64,000 nucleotides of DNA, from assembly GCA_034670065.1 (NCBI GenBank), contig JAXMOG010000002.1, positions 682,001 to 746,000 on the forward strand, given 5' to 3'. A program made the position numbers and the translations under genes. Within the stretch, counting starts at the first letter, position 1, and each line of letters begins with the position of its first letter. The notes under the pieces are model-generated. The model saw only the letters and a program-made list of their open reading frames with translations. It did no database searches and was not told the origin of the DNA. The stretch is from Mesobacterium_A sp034670065 (GTDB lineage Bacteria; Pseudomonadota; Alphaproteobacteria; Rhodobacterales; Rhodobacteraceae). Positions 8,764 through 16,405 of the stretch are shown in pieces.

Positions 8764-9348
8764 TCAGCCAACATCTGTGCGCCCACGCCGATCCATCCGC
8801 AAAGATGCATAAAGAACATGCGTTCGCCAGCGTCCGTTGATCTGAAGGTAGCTTTGCGCAACGCCTTCATATTTGAAACCGCTACGTTCCAGCAGTCCGC
8901 GTGAGGCGGCGTTTTCCGGCAGACAGGCGGCTTCGACACGGGACAGGTCCAACGTTTCGAACGCATGATGGACAACGGCGGCTATGGCCTCTCCCATATA
9001 ACCGTGGCGCGCAAAGGGTTGACCCACCCAATACCCCAATGTGCCCGATTGGGCCGGGCCGCGGCGGATATTGTCCAACGTGATCGCCCCGATCAGTTGA
9101 TTATCTTCGCGACGGATCAAAAACAACGGTACGCCAGTTCCAGCCGAGATTGAGCGGTTCGCCCAATAAATCCGGTTGGTAAACGCCCGACGCGACAAGT
9201 GATCTGATGCCCAGGTTGGTTCCCACGGCGTCAGGAATTCAGAACTGGACTGACGAAGCGCAACCCAACCGTTGAAATCTGCGTGCGCCGGAGGGCGCAG
9301 CGTCAGCCGTTCGGTTTCAAGCCGCAGCCGCTTGCGAAGCGGCAGCAT
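8764..9348 (-). CDS. GNAT acetyltransferase, RimJ/RimL type
   Basis: This 194-residue protein matches RimJ-like N-acetyltransferases: LETERLTLRPPAHADF near the start, then LIGAITLDNI, GTLGYWVGQPFARHGYMGEA (the acetyl-CoA loop region) and a late ENAASRGLLERSGFKYEG. It would transfer acetyl from acetyl-CoA to a protein N-terminus or small amine in the cytoplasm. Its ATG overlaps the stop of the M16 peptidase gene by one base (TAATG), so the two are translationally coupled and it is the last gene of the thrC operon. Confidence 0.9.
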   Translation of the reverse strand: MLPLRKRLRLETERLTLRPPAHADFNGWVALRQSSSEFLTPWEPTWASDHLSRRAFTNRIYWANRSISAGTGVPLFLIRREDNQLIGAITLDNIRRGPAQSGTLGYWVGQPFARHGYMGEAIAAVVHHAFETLDLSRVEAACLPENAASRGLLERSGFKYEGVAQSYLQINGRWRTHVLYASLRMDRRGRTDVG

Positions 9349-10610
9349 TACGCAACCCGGCGTGCCTGCAAGGCTTGCAGGTCAGGCGCATTGTCGATCG
9401 GACCATATAGCGCCAAGGCAGAAGGCGCCTGCGCCGCAATATATTCAGAGAAGTCGCGAACCTGCGCGCCAGTAACCGCATCAATCTTGGCCACGGTTTC
9501 TGACAAAGGCGGAACATCACCCCAAATCTGAACCATCCGGGCCAAACGTTCGGCGCGTGATGACGGGCTTTCCAGCCCCATCAGCAATCCGGCTTTCATC
9601 TGGGCACGTGCGCGGGCGATTTCTTCGGCAGACATATCGCTGGCACAGCGTTTCAGCTCATCAACTGTCAGTACCGCCAGATCGGCAATATCGTCAGCGC
9701 CGGTTCCGGCGTAGATCGTTGTCATACCGGTATCAGAATAAGCGCCGGTTTGCGCAAATATCGTATAACACAGGCCACGCTTTTCGCGGATTTCCTGAAA
9801 CAGGCGGCTGGACATCCCGCCGCCAAGAGCAACCGAATAGATTTGCGCGGTATAAAACTGTGGGTCGCGATAGCCGGGGCTTTCAAAGGCCAAGGCCATA
9901 TGAACCTGTTCCAGCTTCTTGTTATGGCGGCTTTCACCACCAGAGAAGCGTGCGGCCAAAGGCGCTTTTTGTTCGCGTGGCGTCAGATGACCAAACAGGC
10001 GCTCAGCAGCTTTGACCATTTGCCCATGGTCAACGGCACCGGCCGCCGACAGGATCAATTGATCGGGACCGTAATGTTCAGACACAAACCCCGAAAGATC
10101 CTCGCGGCTGAAATTACGAACGTTGATCTCTTCACCCAGAATAGTGCGGCCCAATGGTTGCTCGGGGTAGGCCTTTTCCTGCAACCAATCAAAGATCACA
10201 TCATCAGGAGTATCCAGCGCTTGGCCGATCTCCTGCAAAATGACATGGCGCTCTGTCTCGATCTCTTTGGGGTCAAACACCGGGTTCATCAGAATGTCGG
10301 CAATCACGTCCAACGCCAAGGCAACGTCGTTCTTCAGCACACGTGCATAGTAGGCCGTCACTTCGCGGCTGGTGTAGGCGTTTATATATCCGCCGACATT
10401 CTCAATCGCTTCTGCGATTTCACGAGAGTTGCGTGTCTCGGTGCCTTTGAACGCCATATGTTCAAGGAAGTGCGCAATACCGTTCTGCTCTGGCCGTTCG
10501 TGGCGGCCACCTGCCGTCACCCAAACACCGACTGCCGCCGACTGAAGGCTGGGCATATTTTCGGTTACAATGCGGAACCCATTGGACAGGGTTGTCTGCT
10601 CTACCGTCAC
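9348..10610 (-). CDS. M16 family zinc peptidase (mitochondrial-processing-peptidase-like)
   Basis: The 420-residue product carries the inverted zinc motif HxxEH as His47-Phe-Leu-Glu50-His51 (AHFLEHMAFKGT), with the distal glutamate expected in the ERHVILQEIG region, and a second M16 lobe (QIYSVALGGGMSSRLFQEIREKRGL). It should be cytoplasmic and degrade or process peptides. In alphaproteobacteria the gene usually follows thrC, as here. The GTG start overlaps the thrC stop as GTGA. The family is the bacterial relative of the mitochondrial processing peptidase beta subunit. Confidence 0.93.
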   Translation of the reverse strand: MTVEQTTLSNGFRIVTENMPSLQSAAVGVWVTAGGRHERPEQNGIAHFLEHMAFKGTETRNSREIAEAIENVGGYINAYTSREVTAYYARVLKNDVALALDVIADILMNPVFDPKEIETERHVILQEIGQALDTPDDVIFDWLQEKAYPEQPLGRTILGEEINVRNFSREDLSGFVSEHYGPDQLILSAAGAVDHGQMVKAAERLFGHLTPREQKAPLAARFSGGESRHNKKLEQVHMALAFESPGYRDPQFYTAQIYSVALGGGMSSRLFQEIREKRGLCYTIFAQTGAYSDTGMTTIYAGTGADDIADLAVLTVDELKRCASDMSAEEIARARAQMKAGLLMGLESPSSRAERLARMVQIWGDVPPLSETVAKIDAVTGAQVRDFSEYIAAQAPSALALYGPIDNAPDLQALQARRVA

Positions 10611-11998
10611 GGTGCCATGCGCTCCTTAATCAACAGCTCCAACGTCTCTAGGTCATTATCTACCCGCGTGACGCGTTCTGAACGCTCATACAGGTCGCCC
10701 ATACGATGGGGCAAGGGCGGACGCAAGCCGCTTGCCTTTTCGACGGCATCGGGAAACTTCGCTGGATGTGCTGTTGCAAGGGTGATCATGGGCACAGCCG
10801 GATCGCGCTGATCCTCTGCCACCTTCACGCCAATGGCGGAATGCGGACACAGCAATTCGCCCATCGATTTGTGCGCCTGTGTGATCATGGCCAGTGTTTC
10901 GTCTTCGCTGGCACGACCACTGTCGAAGTTTTCACGCAAGGTTTGCAGCGCGCCTTGGCTTACATGGAACCCGCCGCCGGATTTCAATTCATCCATCAAT
11001 TGCGCCACGGCCTGACCATCGCGATCGTAAGCGTCAAACAACGCACGTTCGAAATTGGAGGATACCTGAATGTCCATCGAAGGAGACATCGACGGAATAA
11101 CCGTATCGGTCTGATAGTCACCGCCAGTCAGGCAGCGGTGCAGAATGTCGTTTTGGTTGGTTGCGACCACCAGACGGTCAATCGGCAGGCCCATGCGCTT
11201 GGCGATATACCCGGCAAAAATGTCTCCGAAATTGCCGGTGGGCACTGTGAAGCTGACCGTGCGATCCGGCACGCCCAAGGAGACGGCCGAGCTAAAGTAG
11301 TAGACCACCTGTGCCAGAACCCGCGCCCAGTTGATGCTGTTTACCCCGGCCAGACGGACCTCATCACGGAATTCAAAGTGATTGAACATGTCTTTCAGTT
11401 TGGCTTGGCAGTCATCGAACGTGCCATCAACGGCCAGAGCGTGGACATTGGATTCGGTGGGGGTCGTCATCTGACGGCGCTGAACTTCGGACACACGCCC
11501 ATGCGGAAACAGAATAAAGACATCCACCGCATCCAGCCCCTTAAAGGCTTCGATGGCCGCGCTGCCTGTATCGCCGCTGGTCGCGCCGACAATGGTCACG
11601 CGTTCACCGCGCCGGGTCAGCGCTTCTTGGAACAACTGGCCGATCAGCTGCATCGCAAAATCTTTGAACGCTAATGTTGGTCCATGAAACAGTTCAAGCA
11701 AGAAATGCCCCGGCGCCAATTGCACCAGCGGGGCCCGCGCACCATGCCCAAAACCGGCATAGGCCTTGGCGATCAGGTCGGCAAAAACCTCGTCGGTGAA
11801 ACCATTCCCAACAAATGGGCGCATCACGCGAAAGGCCACTTCCTCATATGACAGACCGTTCAGCGCACGAATTTCATCAGCGCTCATCTGCGGAATGGAT
11901 TCGGGCACGTAAAGGCCACCGTCACGTGCAAGCCCAGACAACATGGCTTCTTCAAAGGTCAGCTTTGGTGATTGACCGCGGGTTGAGACATACATCAT
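10607..11998 (-). CDS. thrC: Threonine synthase
   Basis: Threonine synthase converts O-phosphohomoserine to threonine with PLP. The protein starts MMYVSTRGQSPKLTFEEAML, typical of the family, has the PLP lysine in GPTLAFKDFAMQLIGQLF and the glycine-rich phosphate loop in VGATSGDTGSAAIEAF and VPTGNFGDIF. At 463 residues it is full length. The start at 11998 gives an ATGA overlap with the SURF1 stop and an 8-base spacing from GGAGG, so the longer frame to 12082 is rejected. Aspartate kinase, the first enzyme of the same pathway, is at 33854-35092. Confidence 0.95.
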   Translation of the reverse strand: MMYVSTRGQSPKLTFEEAMLSGLARDGGLYVPESIPQMSADEIRALNGLSYEEVAFRVMRPFVGNGFTDEVFADLIAKAYAGFGHGARAPLVQLAPGHFLLELFHGPTLAFKDFAMQLIGQLFQEALTRRGERVTIVGATSGDTGSAAIEAFKGLDAVDVFILFPHGRVSEVQRRQMTTPTESNVHALAVDGTFDDCQAKLKDMFNHFEFRDEVRLAGVNSINWARVLAQVVYYFSSAVSLGVPDRTVSFTVPTGNFGDIFAGYIAKRMGLPIDRLVVATNQNDILHRCLTGGDYQTDTVIPSMSPSMDIQVSSNFERALFDAYDRDGQAVAQLMDELKSGGGFHVSQGALQTLRENFDSGRASEDETLAMITQAHKSMGELLCPHSAIGVKVAEDQRDPAVPMITLATAHPAKFPDAVEKASGLRPPLPHRMGDLYERSERVTRVDNDLETLELLIKERMAP

Positions 11999-12687
11999 GG
12001 GCGCGCGCCCTCCTTCGTTTGCCGCATGCGCCAGACAAAGGCGCCGGTCATCAACAGCCAGATTACAGCCAGTGAAAACCAAGTAATAGCGTATTGTAAG
12101 TGATCGTTGGGAATGCCGGCCGTGGCTACAGGCAATGGTGTAACACCTTCGGGCATGGGGGAAACAGAGCGTGCAATCACCAGCATCGGTTCAGTGTTCA
12201 GGGATTGCGCCATATCTGCGATGTCACGGGCGAACCAGATATTCGCCGTCATGTCGTTTTCAGGCGTGGAACTGCTGCGGTCATCGGGCCAGTGTAAATT
12301 GCCCAGAACCTCGGTCGGTCCGACTTGGCGCTGGGCCGCTTTGCTATCCGCCAAAACGAAACCGCGATCCAGCAGAAGGCGGCGCCCATCCGTTGTGACG
12401 TAGGGCGCAATAATCCGGTAGCCCGCACCAACTTGTTTGACCGAAACCAGCACATGTATTTCGCCTTCAGCGATTTCGCCGGATAAAGCCACTGGTTGGT
12501 ATTTGTCGCGCTCTGGATCAGCAGCGTCCGGGGCGGGCAGGGGGCGCGGGTCGCCGTGAATGCGTGCCTCTATTTGTGCCAGTATGTCTTGCTTCCATTC
12601 CAGTCGCCGGACTTGCCACGTGCCCAGGCTCACCAGAATGGCGGCACCGATCAGGCCGAACAGCAAAGGGACGATGTAGCGCGACAC
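11995..12687 (-). CDS. SURF1 family cytochrome oxidase assembly protein
   Basis: This 230-residue protein has an N-terminal membrane segment (IVPLLFGLIGAAILVSLGTWQVRRLEWKQ, split around the conserved GTWQVRRL motif) and a C-terminal one (YAITWFSLAVIWLLMTGAFVW). It has the conserved ALSGEIAEGE and ILLDRGFV-like (RLLLDRGFV) segments. SURF1/Shy1 proteins bind heme a during maturation of aa3 oxidase. The GTG start at 12687 with AAGGAA 7 bases upstream fits the family better than the long frame to 12870, whose N-terminus crosses a terminator. Its stop overlaps the thrC start. Confidence 0.92.
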   Translation of the reverse strand: MSRYIVPLLFGLIGAAILVSLGTWQVRRLEWKQDILAQIEARIHGDPRPLPAPDAADPERDKYQPVALSGEIAEGEIHVLVSVKQVGAGYRIIAPYVTTDGRRLLLDRGFVLADSKAAQRQVGPTEVLGNLHWPDDRSSSTPENDMTANIWFARDIADMAQSLNTEPMLVIARSVSPMPEGVTPLPVATAGIPNDHLQYAITWFSLAVIWLLMTGAFVWRMRQTKEGARP

Positions 12688-12709
12688 AGCCGATTCCTTT
12701 TCAACATAG

Positions 12710-12734
12710 AAAAAGCGCGCGGAAAACCGCGCGC
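12710..12734 (-). terminator. Rho-independent terminator after ctaE
   Basis: On the minus strand the stem GCGCGCGG (12734-12727) and CCGCGCGC (12722-12715) encloses a TTTT loop and is followed by TTTTT (12714-12710). It lies between the ctaE stop and the SURF1 start, so surf1-thrC is either read through or started separately. Confidence 0.8.
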
Positions 12735-12787
12735 TTTGCTTTATCGTATCGGGGCGCAGGTGCAAGCACTCTGGCCCAAATGGGCGT

Positions 12788-13588
12788 TTAGCCGCCCCAG
12801 ACGTAGACTGCGGCAAACAGGAACAACCATACAACGTCAACGAAGTGCCAGTACCAGGCAGCCGCCTCAAAGCCGATGTGTTGTTTTGGCGTGAAGTGTC
12901 CGGCCAACAAACGCATCAGGCAGATGAACAGGAAGATCGTTCCGACGACCACGTGGAAACCGTGGAAACCGGTCGCCATGAAGAAGTTCGCACCATAAAT
13001 GTTGCCAGAGAAGCCAAAGGCCGCGTGGCTGTATTCGTACACCTGGAAGACTGTGAAGATCGCACCCAAAGCGATGGCAATGATCAAGCCCCACTTCACG
13101 TCTTCACGGTTATCCTCGTGCACCAAGGCATGGTGTGCCCAAGTTGCCGCCGCACCAGAACACAGCAGGATCAGCGTGTTGATCAGGGGCAGGTGCCAAG
13201 GATCAAAGGTTTCGATACCCGCTGGTGGCCAAGCGCCATCCACAATCGGGCTCATTGGGCCCATTGGGAAAATGGCGTGCTTGAAAAAGCTCCAGAACCA
13301 AGCCGAGAAGAACATAACCTCGGACATGATGAACAGAATGAAGCCATAGCGCAGGCCGATGCTGACAACCGGTGTATGATCACCGACTTTGCTTTCAGCA
13401 ATCACTTCGGCCCACCACGCGAACATTACGTAAAGTACGCCAACAAAGCCGATCAGGAACATCCATGGACCGCTTCCGTGGAACCACAAAACGGCACCAA
13501 ACAGCATGATAAATGCTGATACAGAGGCGATTAAGGGCCAGATCGACGGGCTCAGAATGTGATAGTCATGGTTTTTCGCATGCGCCAT
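12788..13588 (-). CDS. ctaE: Cytochrome c oxidase subunit III
   Basis: The 266-residue, seven-helix protein is subunit III of aa3-type cytochrome c oxidase. It starts MAHAKNHDYHILSPSIWPL and shows the conserved FIMSEVMFFSAWFWSFF, TWAHHALVHEDN, FFMATGFHGFHVVVGT and the C-terminal WYWHFVDVVWLFLF. It sits in the inner membrane with subunits I and II; subunit I (ctaD) is not in this window. It follows the assembly genes ctaB and ctaG in the order usual for alphaproteobacteria. Confidence 0.97.
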   Translation of the reverse strand: MAHAKNHDYHILSPSIWPLIASVSAFIMLFGAVLWFHGSGPWMFLIGFVGVLYVMFAWWAEVIAESKVGDHTPVVSIGLRYGFILFIMSEVMFFSAWFWSFFKHAIFPMGPMSPIVDGAWPPAGIETFDPWHLPLINTLILLCSGAAATWAHHALVHEDNREDVKWGLIIAIALGAIFTVFQVYEYSHAAFGFSGNIYGANFFMATGFHGFHVVVGTIFLFICLMRLLAGHFTPKQHIGFEAAAWYWHFVDVVWLFLFAAVYVWGG

Positions 13589-13612
13589 TTATTGGTCCCT
13601 CATTGGCTGGCG

Positions 13613-14191
13613 TCAGTAGACGTCTGTCTTGCCCTCAACTTCCAACGAAGCCTGCGTTTCGGGCAGGTCAATCTGATGGAAGGTGTAGGACAGTGTAATA
13701 GTGTGAACATACTTGCCGTCACGGTCTGTGACAATTTCCGGATCGACATAAAATGTCACCGGCATCTGAACCCGCTCACCGGGCTGCAAAACTTGCTCTT
13801 CAAAGCAGAAACACTGGATTTTGTAGAAGAAGCCACCCGCCTGATACGGCGTAATGTTGTAGCTGGCTGACCCGGCGACGACTTCGTCGGTTGGGTTATA
13901 CGCTTCGAAAAACGCCAAGCCGGTCTCGCCGATACGCAGCTCCATCTCATGCACGACGGGTTTGAATTCCCACGGCATGCCGCGTTCCTTCGACCCATCA
14001 AAGCGCACTTTGATCGTCTGATCCAAGATTACGTCGCTGTCGGCATCGGTTGTAATCGGCTCTCCGCCAAATCCGGTGACCCGGCAGAACAGATCGTACA
14101 GCGGCACAGCAGCCCATGCCATGGCTCCGAAAAACAGAACCACGCTGACTGTTGCGGCAACAGTGCGCTGTTTTCCGTTCATTCGGCTCAC
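13613..14191 (-). CDS. ctaG: Cytochrome c oxidase assembly protein CtaG (Cox11 type)
   Basis: CtaG/Cox11 delivers copper to the CuB site of subunit I. The product (192 residues from GTG, 189 from the ATG at 14182) has one N-terminal membrane helix (VAATVSVVLFFGAMAWAAVPLYDLFC) and a periplasmic domain with the copper-binding CFCFEEQ motif and PVTFYVDPEI. The GTG at 14191 forms a GTGA overlap with the small gene upstream and has AGAGG 7 bases before it, so I prefer it. The frame extending to 14410 covers the small gene and is not real. Confidence 0.93.
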   Translation of the reverse strand: MSRMNGKQRTVAATVSVVLFFGAMAWAAVPLYDLFCRVTGFGGEPITTDADSDVILDQTIKVRFDGSKERGMPWEFKPVVHEMELRIGETGLAFFEAYNPTDEVVAGSASYNITPYQAGGFFYKIQCFCFEEQVLQPGERVQMPVTFYVDPEIVTDRDGKYVHTITLSYTFHQIDLPETQASLEVEGKTDVY

Positions 14192-14346
14192 TGCTGCACC
14201 TCTGCCGGTTTCATGGCAAAGTCGCCGCGGTTCACTTTGACAATGGTCATGCCAAAGATGATCGCAATCATCGCGCCCAGAACCAGGCCAACGCCCATAT
14301 TCCGGCCGAAACGGCGTTTGTGCAATTCGTGCTGCTTGCCGATCAT
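14188..14346 (-). CDS. Small membrane protein between ctaB and ctaG
   Basis: This 52-residue ORF is wedged between ctaB and ctaG: its ATG overlaps the ctaB stop (ATGA) and its TGA overlaps the ctaG GTG (GTGA). The sequence is a basic N-terminus (MIGKQHELHKRRFGRN), one hydrophobic helix (MGVGLVLGAMIAIIFGMTIV) and a short tail. A small ORF at this place is found in other alphaproteobacterial cta clusters (sometimes called CoxF-like); its role is unproven. Topology suggests an N-in single-pass helper of oxidase assembly. Double overlap with its neighbours is strong evidence that it is translated. Confidence 0.85.
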   Translation of the reverse strand: MIGKQHELHKRRFGRNMGVGLVLGAMIAIIFGMTIVKVNRGDFAMKPAEVQQ

Positions 14347-15284
14347 GACCAACCTCCCATGCCGAATTGGGCCAGGCCCGCTTCAACCAAGATCGCACCG
14401 AAATGCGCAAAGAGGTAAATCAATGACAGTTTGAAGAACTTCCGCTCTACGGCAAAGTTGTCTGTTTCGCTGTCTTCTTCATCGCGGCGCCAGATCGCGA
14501 TGGCCCCCTTGATGAACAGAAGGTTCAGAACAACGGCAATCGCCAGATAAACAGGCCCGCCGATCGAGGTGAACCCGGCAGCAATCGCCAGAACTGCCAG
14601 CAGAAGCGTGTAAACCAAAATATGAACGCGCGTGGCACGGCGACCATGGGTCACGGTCAGCATCGGCACTTTGGCTTCGTCGTAGTCGTTGCGCATGAAC
14701 AAGGCCAACGCCCAGAAATGGGGTGGGGTCCACATGAATGTCAGGCAGAACATCAGTACAGATTCAACACTGACGGTTCCTGTGGCCGCGGCCCAGCCGA
14801 TCATCGGGGGGAAAGCCCCGGCGGCACCACCGATAACAATGTTCTGCGGCGTCCAGCGCTTCAGCCACATCGTATAGATGACCACGTAGAAAAAGATGGT
14901 GAAGGCCAGCAATCCAGCCGCAAACCAGTTTGCCGCCAAGCCCAGCAGCACAACAGAGAAACCAGACAGCGCCAGGCCGATGGCCAGTGCTTCATCCGGT
15001 GTCACTTTGCCCGAAGGGATTGGCCGCTTTTGCGTGCGGCGCATCACGGCATCAATATCCGCGTCCCACCACATATTCAGCGCGCCCGACGCTCCGCCGC
15101 CAACGGCGATAAACAAGACCGCGCAGAAGGCAAGGAACGGGTGCATTGGCACAGGCGCAGCCAACAAGCCGACAAAGGCAGTGAATACGACCAACGTCAT
15201 CACACGTGGCTTCAACAGTGCGAAATAGTCGCCAAACTGCGCCTCGCCCTCATAGCCTTTGGTGTTGATGCTTGTATCGGTCAT
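14343..15284 (-). CDS. ctaB: Protoheme IX farnesyltransferase (heme O synthase)
   Basis: Heme O synthase farnesylates heme B on the way to heme A of the aa3 oxidase. The 313-residue polytopic UbiA-family protein has the prenyl-diphosphate motif NMWWDADIDAVMRRTQKRP and the second conserved region PHFWALALFMRNDYDEAKVPML. It carries about nine hydrophobic segments. It is preceded by ctaC and overlaps the small gene and ctaG downstream, forming one assembly operon. CtaA (heme A synthase) is not in the window. Confidence 0.96.
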   Translation of the reverse strand: MTDTSINTKGYEGEAQFGDYFALLKPRVMTLVVFTAFVGLLAAPVPMHPFLAFCAVLFIAVGGGASGALNMWWDADIDAVMRRTQKRPIPSGKVTPDEALAIGLALSGFSVVLLGLAANWFAAGLLAFTIFFYVVIYTMWLKRWTPQNIVIGGAAGAFPPMIGWAAATGTVSVESVLMFCLTFMWTPPHFWALALFMRNDYDEAKVPMLTVTHGRRATRVHILVYTLLLAVLAIAAGFTSIGGPVYLAIAVVLNLLFIKGAIAIWRRDEEDSETDNFAVERKFFKLSLIYLFAHFGAILVEAGLAQFGMGGWS

Positions 15285-15340
15285 GCCGTTTTCCTAACGC
15301 AGGGCACGCGATGACGCGCACCCTACTTTGGTCCGAAGGA

Positions 15341-15361
15341 GCCGCGCGAAACTCGCGCGGC
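15341..15361. repeat. Hairpin between ctaC and ctaB
   Basis: An 8-base stem (GCCGCGCG at 15341-15348 with CGCGCGGC at 15354-15361) around AAACT lies in the 84-base ctaC-ctaB gap. There is no T-run, so it is more likely an RNA-processing or stability element that lets subunit II be expressed above the assembly genes than a full terminator. Confidence 0.5.
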
Positions 15362-15368
15362 CTGATAT

Positions 15369-16211
15369 TTAGTTCGCCGAAGCGACCTGGAAAGGCAGCG
15401 GCGTGCCAGCATACTCGTCGATGGCGCCTTTCAGCCACGCTTCATATGCTTCTTCGCTGACAACCTTCACAGTGATCGGCATGTAAGAGTGATCTTTGCC
15501 GCACAGTTCGGAACACTGGCCAAAGTAAACGCCTTCTTTCTCGGCCTTGAACCAAAGCTGGGCCAGGCGACCGGGAACAGCGTCTTGCTTCACACCGAAT
15601 GCAGGGATGGTCCACGAGTGGATCACGTCTGCGCCAGTGACTTGCATAACAACGGTTTTGCCAACGGGCACAACAACTGCGGTGTCGGTTGCCAGAAGGT
15701 ACAGATCATCCGAATAACCGTGGTCAGCCAGTTCGTCCTTGCCCAGCATAAAGCTGTCAAAGCCGAATTCGTGATCGGTGTATTCGTAACCCCAGTACCA
15801 CTGGTAGCCGGTTACCTTGATGTTGATTTCGCCTTCAGGAATTTCCTGCTGTTTGAACAGAACCGGCAAAGAGAAGACACCAATGAACAGCAGGATCACG
15901 ATAGGAACCACTGTCCAGGCAATCTCGATCGGCGTGTTATGCGTGAACGAGGACGGCGTTGCGTTCTTTTTGGAGTTGTAACGGAAGATCACCCATAGGA
16001 GCAGCCCTGTTACAAAAATGCAGATTGCGGTGATGATGATCAAAATCATGCCATCAAGCCACTGCAGGTCACGGGCCAATTCGGTCCCGGCGGGTTGGAA
16101 ACCCATTTTCCCCTGAATCGGCTTGCCGATCACTTCAAGCGCATCCTGCGCGACTGCGGGGGCGGCAAAGAAGGCACCCAAGATGCCCATGAGCATGGAG
16201 TTACGTCGCAT
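15369..16211 (-). CDS. ctaC: Cytochrome c oxidase subunit II
   Basis: This is the CuA subunit of aa3-type cytochrome c oxidase, accepting electrons from cytochrome c. The 280-residue protein has a signal peptide (to PAVAQ), two membrane helices (MILIIITAICIFVTGLLLW and IVILLFIGVFSLPVL), the aromatic YQWYWGYEY region and the CuA motif: His in VIHSW, then GQCSELCGKDHSYMP. All CuA ligands are present. It is the first gene of the operon; the promoter must lie in the 194-base gap to tldD, which holds an FNR-type box. Confidence 0.97.
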   Translation of the reverse strand: MRRNSMLMGILGAFFAAPAVAQDALEVIGKPIQGKMGFQPAGTELARDLQWLDGMILIIITAICIFVTGLLLWVIFRYNSKKNATPSSFTHNTPIEIAWTVVPIVILLFIGVFSLPVLFKQQEIPEGEINIKVTGYQWYWGYEYTDHEFGFDSFMLGKDELADHGYSDDLYLLATDTAVVVPVGKTVVMQVTGADVIHSWTIPAFGVKQDAVPGRLAQLWFKAEKEGVYFGQCSELCGKDHSYMPITVKVVSEEAYEAWLKGAIDEYAGTPLPFQVASAN

Positions 16212-16371
16212 TTCTCACCCTGATCGGTTGCGTCTAGTCGTAAAGGGGAAACAGTAGCAGCACGAATCGAATGAACGCGCGCACCTTGCCTCCCCATTGT
16301 GTTGTCGACGCTTAAAACCATATTCTGAGGAGCAGATAAAGAATGCGCGTTGCGGCAAAACGGCGCTTTTC

Positions 16372-16385
16372 TTGATCTGAATCAA
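16372..16385. promoter_or_regulatory. FNR/FnrL-type box between ctaC and tldD
   Basis: The sequence TTGATCTGAATCAA is an exact match to the FNR-family consensus TTGAT-N4-ATCAA. It lies in the divergent gap, 20 bases before the tldD ATG and about 160 bases from the ctaC ATG. Its position is too close to tldD to activate it from a normal site. It could repress tldD or act on the ctaC side in response to oxygen. Confidence 0.6.
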
Positions 16386-16405
16386 ATTCGTTGAGAGGAC
16401 AGTTG

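Noticed and set aside
12688..12870. N-terminal extension of the SURF1 gene
   Set aside because: It runs across the ctaE terminator, and the family N-terminus starts at the GTG at 12687.
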